From: Flavobacterium sp. K5-23 | GTDB lineage: Bacteria; Bacteroidota; Bacteroidia; Flavobacteriales; Flavobacteriaceae | Reading direction: 5' to 3' | DNA: 64,000 nucleotides | Assembly (NCBI RefSeq): GCF_023278045.1 | Contig: NZ_CP056783.1 | Coordinates: forward strand, 434,001-498,000 | Part shown: positions 37,127 to 45,774 of the stretch, piece by piece | How the letters are laid out: every line of letters begins with the position of its first letter | Position numbering within the stretch: position 1 is the stretch's first letter | Program-made: the position numbers and the translations under genes | The notes under the pieces: model-generated | The model's database searches: none | What the model was told of the DNA's origin: nothing | The model's input: the letters and a program-made list of their open reading frames with translations, nothing else

Positions 37127-37710
37127 TCTATATAAGCTGAAATAGCTAAAATTGTAAATATTAAATACTGTAACGCTAACATCCCAAGTCCTCTATAGGC
37201 ATATAATGGCGTCACAATTACATCTCCGATTATCCAAAGGATCCAGTTCTCGATTTTCTTGTTGGCCATATACCACATTCCTGTAAAAAAGATACCTGAT
37301 GCCAGAATGTCAAAATAATTATCGATATGAATTTCATAATCGAAAATTCTATAAATCGCGAAAACTACAACAATTGTAATTAAAAACAAGACCACGCCTA
37401 TTATTTTTTCTTTAGCATTTGTTCTTGTAATGGGCAATTCTTCAGTGTCATTTTCTTTTTTGTTCCATTTATACCAACCGTAAATGCTCATAATCGAAAA
37501 ATAACCATTGATCATCATATCTCCTAGATAACCCGCTGTAAAAAGCAAATACACCGAAATAATTGTGGCAATTAACCCCGTAGGATAAACTAATATATTT
37601 TCTTTTTTAGCAAACAAAACGCTCAGGATTCCAAATACAAAAACTATAAATTCCAACACAATTTGGGTTGTACTGGCTTCTTTATATGCATTTAAAAAAA
37701 ATTCAATCAT
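37090..37710 (-). CDS. pnuC: Nicotinamide riboside transporter PnuC
   Basis: PnuC is a 206-residue integral membrane protein that moves nicotinamide riboside by facilitated diffusion; phosphorylation inside traps it. Several hydrophobic segments are visible (IVLEFIVFVFGILSVLF, VYPTGLIATIISVYLLF, IIGVVLFLITIVVVFAIY and others), as is the family stretch MSIYGWYKWNKK. The next gene, overlapping by 37 bases, carries a NadR-like kinase domain, which supports the substrate. It begins 3 bases after the GGGP synthase gene. Confidence 0.9.
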   Translation of the reverse strand: MIEFFLNAYKEASTTQIVLEFIVFVFGILSVLFAKKENILVYPTGLIATIISVYLLFTAGYLGDMMINGYFSIMSIYGWYKWNKKENDTEELPITRTNAKEKIIGVVLFLITIVVVFAIYRIFDYEIHIDNYFDILASGIFFTGMWYMANKKIENWILWIIGDVIVTPLYAYRGLGMLALQYLIFTILAISAYIEWKRILNSNSLK

Positions 37711-37713
37711 TAT

Positions 37714-38430
37714 TTATTCATTAAAAAAATTGATATTGTTTTCAAATGCCGTTCCTATGACAACTAAATCAGCTCCCGCAACATAAGCATTTTGAATTCC
37801 CTGCAAATCTACAATTCCCCCGCCAACAATTAATGGAATTCTGATGTTTTGAGCTACTAATTCAATCATTTCTAATGGAACCGCTTGTTTTGCCCCGGAA
37901 CCCGCTTCTAGATACACTAATTTATTTCCCATCATTTCACCAGCCATCGCTGTCGCGAGCGCTAGATCAAGACTCGTTCTATCCATAGGTTTTGTTCCAC
38001 TCACTCGCGCCACGGCCGTTTCGCTTCCGCTTTCAATAAGTAAGTAGGCTGTTGGGATTATTTCGAGTTGAGTTTGTCTTAAAACAGGCGCCGCTTTCAC
38101 TTGATGTTCTATTAGATATTCCGGATTTCTTCCTGATAGCAACGAAAGGAACAATATCGCATCAGCTTCATTTGAAATCTGGGATGGGTTCCCAGGAAAA
38201 AGAACCATTGGCAAATTGATTTTTCGTTTTAATCGAATAATTAACTCGTCAATTCTATGGGATTCTACCAAGCTTCCGCCAATAAAAATATGAGTGGCGG
38301 GAGACTGGTTGATTTTAAGAATCAGATTGTCTAAATTCTCCCAAGCAATTTTATCCGGATCAAGAAGAATGGCAAGAAGCTTTTTGGACTCGGTTTTTGA
38401 CTGGACTATTTCGTTATAAATGTTTGTCAT
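37714..38430 (-). CDS. Geranylgeranylglyceryl phosphate synthase-like protein (PcrB/GGGPS family)
   Basis: This is a TIM-barrel prenyltransferase of the GGGP/heptaprenylglyceryl phosphate synthase family, which joins glycerol 1-phosphate to a polyprenyl diphosphate. It has 238 residues from the ATG at 38430; the frame can be extended only with a non-ATG start. Family motifs are LAILLDPDK, FIGGSL, LFPGNPSQIS, YLEAGSGA and IVGGGI with VVIGTAFE. Family members occur in archaea and Bacteroidota. The chain length and the use of the ether lipid product cannot be read from sequence. It is upstream of pnuC and may share a transcript. Confidence 0.92.
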   Translation of the reverse strand: MTNIYNEIVQSKTESKKLLAILLDPDKIAWENLDNLILKINQSPATHIFIGGSLVESHRIDELIIRLKRKINLPMVLFPGNPSQISNEADAILFLSLLSGRNPEYLIEHQVKAAPVLRQTQLEIIPTAYLLIESGSETAVARVSGTKPMDRTSLDLALATAMAGEMMGNKLVYLEAGSGAKQAVPLEMIELVAQNIRIPLIVGGGIVDLQGIQNAYVAGADLVVIGTAFENNINFFNE

Positions 38431-38451
38431 TATTTGGTTCGTGGACAACAC

Positions 38452-38665
38452 GGTTTTTTTACTGAATACTGTTTTTATTATTAATACTAGCTTGTAATGG
38501 AACGGTGCTTTTTACTGCTTTTTTTACTTAAAACTGAACACTGATTACTGTTTTCATTATAAATACAAGCTTATTATTTCACGCAGATAACATGGATTTA
38601 AGCGGATTAACACTAAAAACTGACCACCGATTACTGACAACTGATTACTGATCACTGAATATCGA
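38452..38665. repeat. Intergenic stretch of degenerate CTG words
   Basis: This stretch contains repeated words of the form CTGAA(C/T)ACTG(A/T)TTACTG, ACTGATTACTGATCACTGA and similar. The same vocabulary occurs at 15222-15460 and 21290-21330. No gene is seen. Confidence 0.65.
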
Positions 38666-39301
38666 TCACTTTTCCTCAAAAGCATAAACAAGACCAAATC
38701 CTTCTATTTCTTCGTGAAATATATTAAAACCCTTGATTAAATCATCAAAATGAAGTTCTGCTTTAGTTTCTATATCTTCTAGTTCGAATGCTTTTACATT
38801 TATATGATCTTTGAAGCTGATGCCTTTCTCATTCCGAATTTTAAAAATGGCTTCTTTGGCTCCCCAAATTACCGTGAGTTTCTTTATGTATTCTTCACTA
38901 TTATTTAGGTCCAAATAATCGAATTCTTGATCTACAAATTTATCAGCTATCTTGATGATTTTCTCCCTTTGCAATTCGATATCGATTCCTGCGGTTTCAT
39001 CGCTTATAATAATAGCCGAAAAATGATGGGAGTGCGTAATCGAAATGTACTTGTCATCTGCGAGATGCGGCTTACCGAATTCGTCATAATACAAATCCAA
39101 ATCAGTGTAGCCAGCTTCTTGCAAGAGTTTGCGAACGCTAAGGAAACCTCTTTGATGCATTTCGGATTTCATACCGTCAAGCCTGATTTGGTTTTTGTCG
39201 TTTAACTTCACTGTTTTAAATAAATCATCATAAGACTCGGTGATTTTCCAAATAAAAATTTGTGTAGAGGAATTAAAATGTATGGTTTTATGTAAAGGCA
39301 T
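38666..39301 (-). CDS. 4'-phosphopantetheinyl transferase
   Basis: This 211-residue Sfp/AcpS-superfamily enzyme attaches the phosphopantetheine arm of CoA to carrier proteins. The Mg-binding motif AGIDIELQ and the WGAKEAIFKI motif are present, with ISITHS at the usual place for substrate contact. Its size fits the Sfp type rather than AcpS. No carrier-protein or synthase gene is nearby, so the target may be the fatty acid carrier protein or one encoded elsewhere. Confidence 0.88.
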   Translation of the reverse strand: MPLHKTIHFNSSTQIFIWKITESYDDLFKTVKLNDKNQIRLDGMKSEMHQRGFLSVRKLLQEAGYTDLDLYYDEFGKPHLADDKYISITHSHHFSAIIISDETAGIDIELQREKIIKIADKFVDQEFDYLDLNNSEEYIKKLTVIWGAKEAIFKIRNEKGISFKDHINVKAFELEDIETKAELHFDDLIKGFNIFHEEIEGFGLVYAFEEK

Positions 39302-39360
39302 TTATTTATATTGAGTTATAAATTATGAATTATAAGTTCATAAAAGCGCTGATTTTGTTT

Positions 39361-39431
39361 TAGCCCCGATGGAAACGGCATCCCACGCTTTTTTTTGGCG
39401 TGGATATAGTGTACAGCGGGAAATTGCTCCT
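39361..39431 (-). repeat. Dispersed intergenic repeat, variable-centre family, copy 2
   Basis: Read on the minus strand, GGAGCAATTTCCCGCTG and GTTTCCATCGGGGCTA form the arms. The centre is a CCACGC / GCGTGG hairpin around a run of T. See copies at 8301, 53294, 61488 and 61739. Confidence 0.8.
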
Positions 39432-39545
39432 AACTATTACAAAGTCGTGGGTAAAAATAAAATTATTACGCTAATATTCAAAAGATTAAGACCTTAAACA
39501 TTTCATAAATATTATAGAAATTGGTGTTTTTCTAAAGATATTGCG

Positions 39546-39553
39546 TAATTTTG
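39546..39553 (+). promoter_or_regulatory. Probable promoter -7 element for ahcY
   Basis: TAATTTTG matches TAnnTTTG, 31 bases before the ahcY start. A TTG lies 22 bases upstream (in AATTGGTG), within the accepted -33 spacing range. Confidence 0.6.
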
Positions 39554-39584
39554 CAAAAAATTTATAATTACAAATATACTATAA

Positions 39585-40901
39585 ATGAGTACTACAACTA
39601 TGCCTTTTGTGGCTTTCAAAGTAAAAGACATCTCTCTAGCGGCCTGGGGAAGAAAAGAAATTGAACTAGCTGAAGCAGAAATGCCAGGTTTAATGGCACT
39701 TCGTGCTGAATATAAAGACGAACAACCACTTGCTGGTTCTCGTATTGCTGGATGTTTACACATGACAATCCAAACTGCAGTTTTAATCGAGACTTTAATC
39801 GCTCTTGGTGCTGAAGTTACTTGGTCTTCTTGTAACATTTTCTCTACTCAAGATCAAGCTGCTGCTGCCATGGCTGCTGCAGGAATCCAAGTTTACGCTT
39901 GGAAAGGTTTGAACGAAGTGGATTTTGACTGGTGTATCGAGCAAACACTTTTCTTTGGTGAAGATAGAAAACCATTAAATATGATTCTTGATGACGGTGG
40001 AGATTTGACTAATATGGTTATTGACCGTTACCCAGAATTAGTTGCTGGAATTAAAGGTTTATCTGAAGAGACTACAACTGGAGTTCACAGATTATACGAA
40101 AGAGTAAAAGCTGGAACCTTACCAATGCCTGCTATCAATGTTAACGACTCGGTTACTAAATCAAAATTTGACAACAAATACGGTTGTAAAGAATCAGCAG
40201 TTGATGCTGTTCGTCGTGCAACTGATATTATGCTTGCTGGTAAAAGAGTGGTTGTATGTGGATACGGTGACGTAGGAAAAGGAACTGCTGCTTCTTTTAG
40301 AGGTGCTGGATCTATTGTTACAGTTACTGAAATCGACCCAATTTGTGCTTTACAAGCTGCAATGGACGGTTTTGAAGTTAAGAAATTAAACACTGTTGTT
40401 GGAAATGCTGATATCATCATCACAACTACTGGAAATAAAGATATCGTTCTTGGTTCTCACTTTGAGCAAATGAAAGATAAAACTATCGTTTGTAACATCG
40501 GACATTTTGATAACGAAATCGCTGTTGCTTGGTTAAACACTAATCACGGAGCTTCTAAAGTAGAAATCAAACCTCAGGTTGACAAATATACCATTAACGG
40601 TAAAGATATCATCCTATTGGCTGAAGGTCGCTTAGTGAACCTTGGTTGTGCTACAGGTCACCCAAGTTTTGTAATGAGTAACTCATTTACAAACCAAACT
40701 TTGGCTCAAATCGAATTATGGAAAAACAGTGCATCTTACGAAAATGACGTATACATGTTGCCAAAACACCTTGACGAGAAAGTAGCAATGCTTCACTTGG
40801 CTAAACTAGGAGTTGAATTGGAAACTTTACGTGACGATCAAGCTGCTTACATTGGTGTTCCAGTTGACGGTCCATTCAAACCAGAATACTACAGATACTA
40901 G
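39585..40901 (+). CDS. ahcY: Adenosylhomocysteinase
   Basis: AhcY splits S-adenosylhomocysteine into adenosine and homocysteine, relieving product inhibition of methyltransferases and feeding the methionine cycle. The 438-residue protein has the NAD-binding [10 protein letters not shown] loop and the substrate segments [10 protein letters not shown] and [10 protein letters not shown]. The C-terminus carries the NAD-contacting Lys/Tyr end ([13 protein letters not shown]). It is a single-gene unit with its own promoter and terminator. Codon use is GCT/GTT-rich, as in highly expressed genes such as tsf. Confidence 0.98.
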   Translation: MSTTTMPFVAFKVKDISLAAWGRKEIELAEAEMPGLMALRAEYKDEQPLAGSRIAGCLHMTIQTAVLIETLIALGAEVTWSSCNIFSTQDQAAAAMAAAGIQVYAWKGLNEVDFDWCIEQTLFFGEDRKPLNMILDDGGDLTNMVIDRYPELVAGIKGLSEETTTGVHRLYERVKAGTLPMPAINVNDSVTKSKFDNKYGCKESAVDAVRRATDIMLAGKRVVVCGYGDVGKGTAASFRGAGSIVTVTEIDPICALQAAMDGFEVKKLNTVVGNADIIITTTGNKDIVLGSHFEQMKDKTIVCNIGHFDNEIAVAWLNTNHGASKVEIKPQVDKYTINGKDIILLAEGRLVNLGCATGHPSFVMSNSFTNQTLAQIELWKNSASYENDVYMLPKHLDEKVAMLHLAKLGVELETLRDDQAAYIGVPVDGPFKPEYYRY

Positions 40902-40904
40902 GGA

Positions 40905-40928
40905 GTCATTGCGAGGAACGAAGCAATC
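40905..40928 (+). repeat. 24-bp dispersed repeat GTCATTGCGAGGAACGAAGC...
   Basis: Identical to 7199-7222. It begins four bases after the ahcY stop codon and precedes the terminator. Confidence 0.85.
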
Positions 40929-40942
40929 TCACTATAATTTTC

Positions 40943-40973
40943 AAAACCCTTGCAGCGATGCGAGGGTTTTTTG
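40943..40973 (+). terminator. ahcY terminator
   Basis: AAAACCCT and AGGGTTTT with inner GC pairs form the stem, followed by TTTTTTG. It directly follows the 24-bp repeat. Confidence 0.88.
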
Positions 40974-40983
40974 TTTTAGTAAT

Positions 40984-40999
40984 CCCGATAGCTATCGGG
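40984..40999. repeat. 16-bp perfect palindrome CCCGATAGCTATCGGG
   Basis: This self-complementary sequence lies just after the ahcY terminator. It is probably part of a dispersed repeat; no second full copy was seen in the window. Confidence 0.7.
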
Positions 41000-41178
41000 A
41001 CAAAATAAAAGTGTTTTCACGGCTATCCCTCGCACAAACGACTACACTTTAAACACACAATCCACTTCTATACAGCTTGTCCAATAAAGAAGTACTTCTC
41101 TTTTTAATTACATAAAACAGATTCTAAATTATAGTATATTTGATAGGATTTCAATCGTAAAAACCAGTTTCGCATCTA

Positions 41179-41778
41179 ATGAAAAACTACACACTCCTTT
41201 TATTCTTATTATTAACCACGGCACTTTTTGCCCAAGATAATCTTCGAAACGAATATCAGAAAAACCTGTTTGACGAGGCACAAAAACAACTTGAAGTTCG
41301 CGATTACGTAGCATCAGCAAGATTATTCACATTTGTTTATAATATGGATCAAAAATCTGAAATCTCTCAAATCGCCATACAAAAAGCAGATTCTTTAAAA
41401 TCTATTTTTAGAAATAGCAAGGTTAATAGTTTAAAAGGGAATTGGAAATGGATTTATAAAGACGCGAATTGGGCTATCCGAGAAGATGGCTTAGTTGGAA
41501 AAATGATTACTATTAATACAGATGAGATCCTGTTTTACGAATTGTATCGTAAATCAAAAAAATGGCAGCTAGTAAAAACCGAAAAGATTGTTTTTTCCGA
41601 AAATCCAGAGTCACATTCTTTTACAGATTTTTTATATTCAAACAGCCAAGTTTGGGATTACAACATTAATGAAAATTCTGGGGAGTTAACAGCTTTTTAT
41701 ATTGGAGACAAAACAAAAGAAGGCTTTTCTGAAATGGTTTGCGGAAATCCAGTAATTTATTATTTTAAATTGCAATAA
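41179..41778 (+). CDS. Hypothetical exported protein
   Basis: This 199-residue protein has a signal peptide (MKNYTLLLFLLLTTALFAQ). Residues 25-75 look helical and repeat-like (EAQKQLEVRDYVASARLFTF), as in a short tetratricopeptide-type hairpin. From about residue 80 the sequence is beta-rich with a lipocalin-like beginning (LKGNWKWIYKDANW). I recognise no family. It is probably periplasmic and stands alone between ahcY and the ribosomal protein genes. Confidence 0.75.
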   Translation: MKNYTLLLFLLLTTALFAQDNLRNEYQKNLFDEAQKQLEVRDYVASARLFTFVYNMDQKSEISQIAIQKADSLKSIFRNSKVNSLKGNWKWIYKDANWAIREDGLVGKMITINTDEILFYELYRKSKKWQLVKTEKIVFSENPESHSFTDFLYSNSQVWDYNINENSGELTAFYIGDKTKEGFSEMVCGNPVIYYFKLQ

Positions 41779-41917
41779 GCATTTAGTTAAACAATATAGA
41801 AGACAAGATCTACAATCATTTGTCATTTCAATATATACACTACAACAAAGAAGAATCAACCCAATCCATTTCCCGTCCAATCACCCTCTCATTTAGATAG
41901 AACTGAGGAAAGCGCAC

Positions 41918-41950
41918 AAAAAAACCCGCTTCTTTCGAAACGGGTTTTAT
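41918..41950 (-). terminator. Terminator of the rplU-rpmA unit
   Basis: AAAACCCG and CGGGTTTT enclose a short CTTCTTTCGAAA loop. The A-run on the plus side is a T-run on the minus strand, directly after the rpmA stop codon. Confidence 0.88.
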
Positions 41951-41968
41951 ATTAAATTGAGAAATCAA

Positions 41969-42235
41969 TTATGCTTCAACTTCGAATGGAAGTATAGAAA
42001 CGTATGATTTGTTATCTCTTTTCTTTTGGAAGTGTACAACTCCATCTACTCTTGCGTGTAGTGTGTGATCTTTACTGATGTAAACATTTGCACCTGGATT
42101 GTGTTTTGAACCTCTTTGTCTTACGATGATGTTCCCTGCGATGGCAGCTTGTCCTCCAAAAATCTTAACACCTAAACGTTTTGATTCTGATTCTCTACCA
42201 TTCTTGGAACTACCGACACCTTTCTTGTGAGCCAT
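41969..42235 (-). CDS. rpmA: Ribosomal protein bL27
   Basis: bL27 is a protein of the 50S subunit near the peptidyl transferase centre. The 88-residue sequence starts [19 protein letters not shown] and has [15 protein letters not shown], both diagnostic. No N-terminal propeptide is present. It is co-transcribed with rplU, 23 bases downstream of it. Confidence 0.98.
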   Translation of the reverse strand: MAHKKGVGSSKNGRESESKRLGVKIFGGQAAIAGNIIVRQRGSKHNPGANVYISKDHTLHARVDGVVHFQKKRDNKSYVSILPFEVEA

Positions 42236-42258
42236 GACGTATTAGTTTTATATTGTTA

Positions 42259-42678
42259 TTATTCTTTAGTATCTTCTTTCTTAGCTTTAGGAGCTTTTTT
42301 CACTTTTGGAGCTACTTCTTCAGTTACTTCAACTGCTGCTTTTTTAGGAGCTGCTTTTTTAGCTGATGTAGAAGATATACCTTCAATTACGATTTGAGTA
42401 AGAAACTGTCTGTGACCGTTTCTCTTTTTGTATCCTTTTCTTCTTTTCTTTTTGAAAATGATAACTTTATCTCCTTTTAAGTGTTGTAACACTTTAGCTT
42501 CTACAGAAGCACCTTCTATAGCTGGGGCGCCTAAAGTAATGTTTCCATTGTCATCCAATAAAAGAACTTTGTCAAAAGAAACTTTTGAACCTTCTTCATT
42601 AGATAAACGGTTAACATAAACCTTTAAGTCTTTGCTTACTTTGAATTGTTGCCCTGCTATCTCTACGATTGCGTACAT
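42259..42678 (-). CDS. rplU: Ribosomal protein bL21 with basic C-terminal extension
   Basis: bL21 is a 50S protein that binds 23S rRNA. The first 103 residues are the usual bL21 (MYAIVEIAGQQFKVSKDLKV, FKKKRRKGYKKRNGHRQ). A 36-residue Lys/Ala/Glu-rich tail (residues about 104-139) follows that is not part of the core; such tails are common in relatives. It is the first gene of the rplU-rpmA unit. Confidence 0.97.
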   Translation of the reverse strand: MYAIVEIAGQQFKVSKDLKVYVNRLSNEEGSKVSFDKVLLLDDNGNITLGAPAIEGASVEAKVLQHLKGDKVIIFKKKRRKGYKKRNGHRQFLTQIVIEGISSTSAKKAAPKKAAVEVTEEVAPKVKKAPKAKKEDTKE

Positions 42679-42708
42679 AACAAATTGTTTTATTAATTTT
42701 TAAGGTTG

Positions 42709-42738
42709 CAAATATACAATTAAATATTTACTATCCAA
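42709..42738 (-). promoter_or_regulatory. Promoter of rplU-rpmA
   Basis: On the minus strand TTG (42738-42736), 19 bases, then TATATTTG (42716-42709) match the Bacteroidota consensus TTG-N17-23-TAnnTTTG. The start codon is 31 bases downstream of the -7 element. Confidence 0.72.
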
Positions 42739-42939
42739 TCAGTTGTTGCAAAAAATATCAAAACTCTTTATTCCTTGATTTTAATGGGGTAAAATAATTA
42801 GATATCTAACATCCTATTCCTTTTTCATTTAACTACAATATTAGCAAATCCCGTCTTAATCCATTTAAAAATAACTATTTTTGACGTAACAATAGCGTTC
42901 ATTTCACTACCTATTGACAATATAATTTTATTAATCCTC

Positions 42940-44265
42940 ATGAAAAAATCGATAATGATATTAAGTTCTGCTCTTATGCTTGGCGGAGTATCTTCGGCTC
43001 AAAAAGTAGTTTTCGAAGAATACAATTTAGACAACGGACTGCATGTTATTCTACATAATGACAACAGCGCTCCTGTAGTTTCAACTTCAGTGATGTACCA
43101 CGTAGGCTCCAAAGACGAAAACCCGGAACGAACAGGTTTTGCTCATTTTTTCGAACATTTATTATTCGAAGGAACAGAAAACATCAAACGTGGAGAATGG
43201 TTTAAAATCGTTTCTGCTAACGGAGGGACAAACAACGCCAACACCTCAGACGACAGAACGTATTACTATGAAGTTTTCCCTTCCAATAATCTAGAATTGG
43301 GTCTATGGATGGAATCAGAAAGGTTAATGCATCCCGTGATCAACCAGATTGGAGTAGACACTCAAAACGAAGTGATAAAAGAGGAAAAAAGATCCCGTTA
43401 CGACAATCAGCCTTACGGAAACATTTTGTCAGTAGTTAAAGAAAATATGTTTAAAACTCATCCGTACCGTTGGACGACTATTGGCTCAATGGAACATTTG
43501 GACGCGGCTACTTTAGAAGAATTTAAAACTTTCAACAACAAATTCTACACGCCAAATAACGCTGTTTTAGTTGTTGCAGGTGATTTTGACAAAGCGAAAG
43601 CGAAAGAATGGATTCAAAAATATTTTGGCTCAATAAAAAAAGGGGAACCTTTAAAGAAACAAACTTTTATCGAGAAACCAATTACACAAACCATAAAAGC
43701 AACATACGAGGATCCAAACATCCAAATCCCAATGATTGTGGCCTCATACAGAACGCCCTCAATGAAAACTAGAGACTCCAGAGTGCTAGACTATATTTCA
43801 GCTTATTTAAGTGACGGAAAAAGCTCTAAACTATACAAGAAAATTGTAGACGAGAAAAAAATCGCATTACAAATAGGCGCTGTGGGCTTCAGCCAAGAAG
43901 ATTATGGTATGTACATTTTATATGGCTTACCAATGGGAGGAAATACATCAGAAGATGTTTTAAAAGAAATCGATGAGGAGATTGTAAAAATACAAACGGA
44001 ATTAATCACTGAAAAAGATTATCAAAAACTACAAAATAAATTTGACAATCAGTATGTGAATAACAATACAAGCATAGAAGGAATTGCTGAAAATTTAGCA
44101 AAATACCATATGCTTTACGGAGACATCAATTTAATAAATACTGAAATTGACCTTTACCACTCCATTACACGCGAAGAGATCAGAGAAGTTGCAAAAAAAT
44201 ACCTGAATCCAAATCAAAGATTACTATTAGACTACATTCCGTCAAAAGATCAGGCTCACAACTAA
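42940..44265 (+). CDS. M16-family zinc peptidase, catalytic subunit
   Basis: This 441-residue exported M16 (insulinase/pitrilysin-like) peptidase has a signal peptide (MKKSIMILSSALMLGG). The inverted zinc motif H-x2-E-H is present as FAHFFEHLLFEG, with the distal Glu region in NEVIKEEKR. The DRTYYYEVFP segment is also typical. It is followed after 14 bases by a second M16 gene without the zinc site, so the two probably form a heterodimeric protease as in other bacteria. The substrate is unknown. Confidence 0.93.
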   Translation: MKKSIMILSSALMLGGVSSAQKVVFEEYNLDNGLHVILHNDNSAPVVSTSVMYHVGSKDENPERTGFAHFFEHLLFEGTENIKRGEWFKIVSANGGTNNANTSDDRTYYYEVFPSNNLELGLWMESERLMHPVINQIGVDTQNEVIKEEKRSRYDNQPYGNILSVVKENMFKTHPYRWTTIGSMEHLDAATLEEFKTFNNKFYTPNNAVLVVAGDFDKAKAKEWIQKYFGSIKKGEPLKKQTFIEKPITQTIKATYEDPNIQIPMIVASYRTPSMKTRDSRVLDYISAYLSDGKSSKLYKKIVDEKKIALQIGAVGFSQEDYGMYILYGLPMGGNTSEDVLKEIDEEIVKIQTELITEKDYQKLQNKFDNQYVNNNTSIEGIAENLAKYHMLYGDINLINTEIDLYHSITREEIREVAKKYLNPNQRLLLDYIPSKDQAHN

Positions 44266-44279
44266 TACATCTCTAAATC

Positions 44280-45695
44280 ATGCAAAAAACAAGTATATTT
44301 ATATTCATATTGTTCTTAACAGGAATTATGCAAGCACAAGACAGAACACAACCGAAACCAGGAAAATCTCCAATTGTAAACCTCAAAAAACCTCAAACTT
44401 TTTTCCTTGCAAACGGGCTTAAAGTTATGGTTGTTGAAAACCACAAATTACCTACAGCTACTTTCAACCTAACCCTAGACAACGATCCTTTTACTGAGGG
44501 AAGCAAAAAAGGGGTAGACGAGTTAACAAGTAGCATGATAGGAAACGGAAACCTGAAAATATCAAAAGACGACTTTAACGAAGAAGTAGATTTCCTAGGG
44601 GCAAATGTCAGCTTTAGTTCGCATGGCGCATACGCAAATTCACTTTCTAAATACTCTGGAAGAATCTTAGAACTTCTTTCTTACGGCGCATTAGAGCCCA
44701 AGTTCACTCAAGAAGAATTCGAAAAAGAGAAAGAAAAATTAATTGAAGGTATTAAATCCCAAGAAAAAAGTGTACCCGCAATTGCAAACCGCGTTATTGA
44801 CGTATTAGCTTTTGGGAAAGACCATCCATCTGGAGAATTTACCACCGTAGAAAGTTTAAAAAACATCACCCTTGCAGATGTAGAAGTAAATTACGCAACT
44901 TATTTTGTTCCTGAAAATGCGTATCTCGTTATCATAGGAGATGTGAAATTAAAAGAATTGAAACCTGCGGTTGAAAAACTTTTTGGTTCTTGGAAAAAAA
45001 GAAGCACTCCGAAACAAATTTATTCTGCCCAGGAAAATGTAGCTTTCACACAAATCAATTTTGTTGATGTTCCAAATGCAGTACAGTCAGAAATCTCGTT
45101 GGTAAACACCTTGAATTTAAAAATGGGTGACAAGGATTTTTTTCCGGCTGTAATCGCTACCGCCATCCTTGGAGGCGGATACAACAGTTACCTAAACATG
45201 AACCTTAGAGAAACTAACGGCTGGACTTATGGTGCCAATTCGCTTATAGGAGCTGGAAAACACACTTCGAAAATGAAATCAAATTCCGCAGTACGTAATG
45301 CAGTTACAGATAGCGCCGTAGTCGAATTTGTAAAAGAAATAAAAAGAATCAGAACAGAAAAGGTATCTGAAGATATGCTGCAAACGGTAAAAGCGGGATA
45401 CATTGGCCGTTTTGTAATGCAGGTACAAAAACCACAGTCGGTTGCCAGATATGCCCTAAACATAGAAACCGAAAACTTGCCTAAAGATTTTTATGAAAAT
45501 TACATCAAAACCATCAATGCAGTTACCGCTGATGATGTGATGAAAGCAGCCAACAAGTATTTTCTAATTGAAAACACCCGAATCATAATTGCCGGAAAAG
45601 GACAGGAAGTGATTTCTGGATTGGAAAAACTTGAAATTCCCATGTTTTATTTTGATAAATATGGTACTTCAGTAGAAAAACCGGTTTACAATTAA
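44280..45695 (+). CDS. M16-family peptidase-like protein, non-catalytic subunit
   Basis: This 471-residue exported M16-family protein has a signal peptide (IFIFILFLTGIMQAQ). The segment that should carry H-x2-E-H reads KGVDELTSSMIGNG, so it cannot bind the catalytic zinc. It keeps the substrate-binding C-terminal features (LNMNLRETNGWTYGA). Together with the upstream catalytic gene it fits the known alpha/beta pairing of M16B peptidases. It is followed by a strong terminator. Confidence 0.92.
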   Translation: MQKTSIFIFILFLTGIMQAQDRTQPKPGKSPIVNLKKPQTFFLANGLKVMVVENHKLPTATFNLTLDNDPFTEGSKKGVDELTSSMIGNGNLKISKDDFNEEVDFLGANVSFSSHGAYANSLSKYSGRILELLSYGALEPKFTQEEFEKEKEKLIEGIKSQEKSVPAIANRVIDVLAFGKDHPSGEFTTVESLKNITLADVEVNYATYFVPENAYLVIIGDVKLKELKPAVEKLFGSWKKRSTPKQIYSAQENVAFTQINFVDVPNAVQSEISLVNTLNLKMGDKDFFPAVIATAILGGGYNSYLNMNLRETNGWTYGANSLIGAGKHTSKMKSNSAVRNAVTDSAVVEFVKEIKRIRTEKVSEDMLQTVKAGYIGRFVMQVQKPQSVARYALNIETENLPKDFYENYIKTINAVTADDVMKAANKYFLIENTRIIIAGKGQEVISGLEKLEIPMFYFDKYGTSVEKPVYN

Positions 45696-45717
45696 ATTGC
45701 TTTTTCATTATAACAAA

Positions 45718-45753
45718 CAAGAGGCTGTCCGATAAAGACAGCCTCTTGTTTTA
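45718..45753. terminator. Bidirectional terminator
   Basis: AAGAGGCTGTC and GACAGCCTCTT form an 11-bp stem with loop CGATAAA, followed by GTTTTAT. It lies between the converging M16 operon and the EamA transporter gene. Confidence 0.9.
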
Positions 45754-45774
45754 TATAAACATCTTTTTAGACAG

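Noticed and set aside
40984..41060. Fragment similar to the variable-centre repeat after the ahcY palindrome
   Set aside because: Only short matches (TTTTCACGGCTATCCCT) were seen without a second arm, so it is not counted as a copy.
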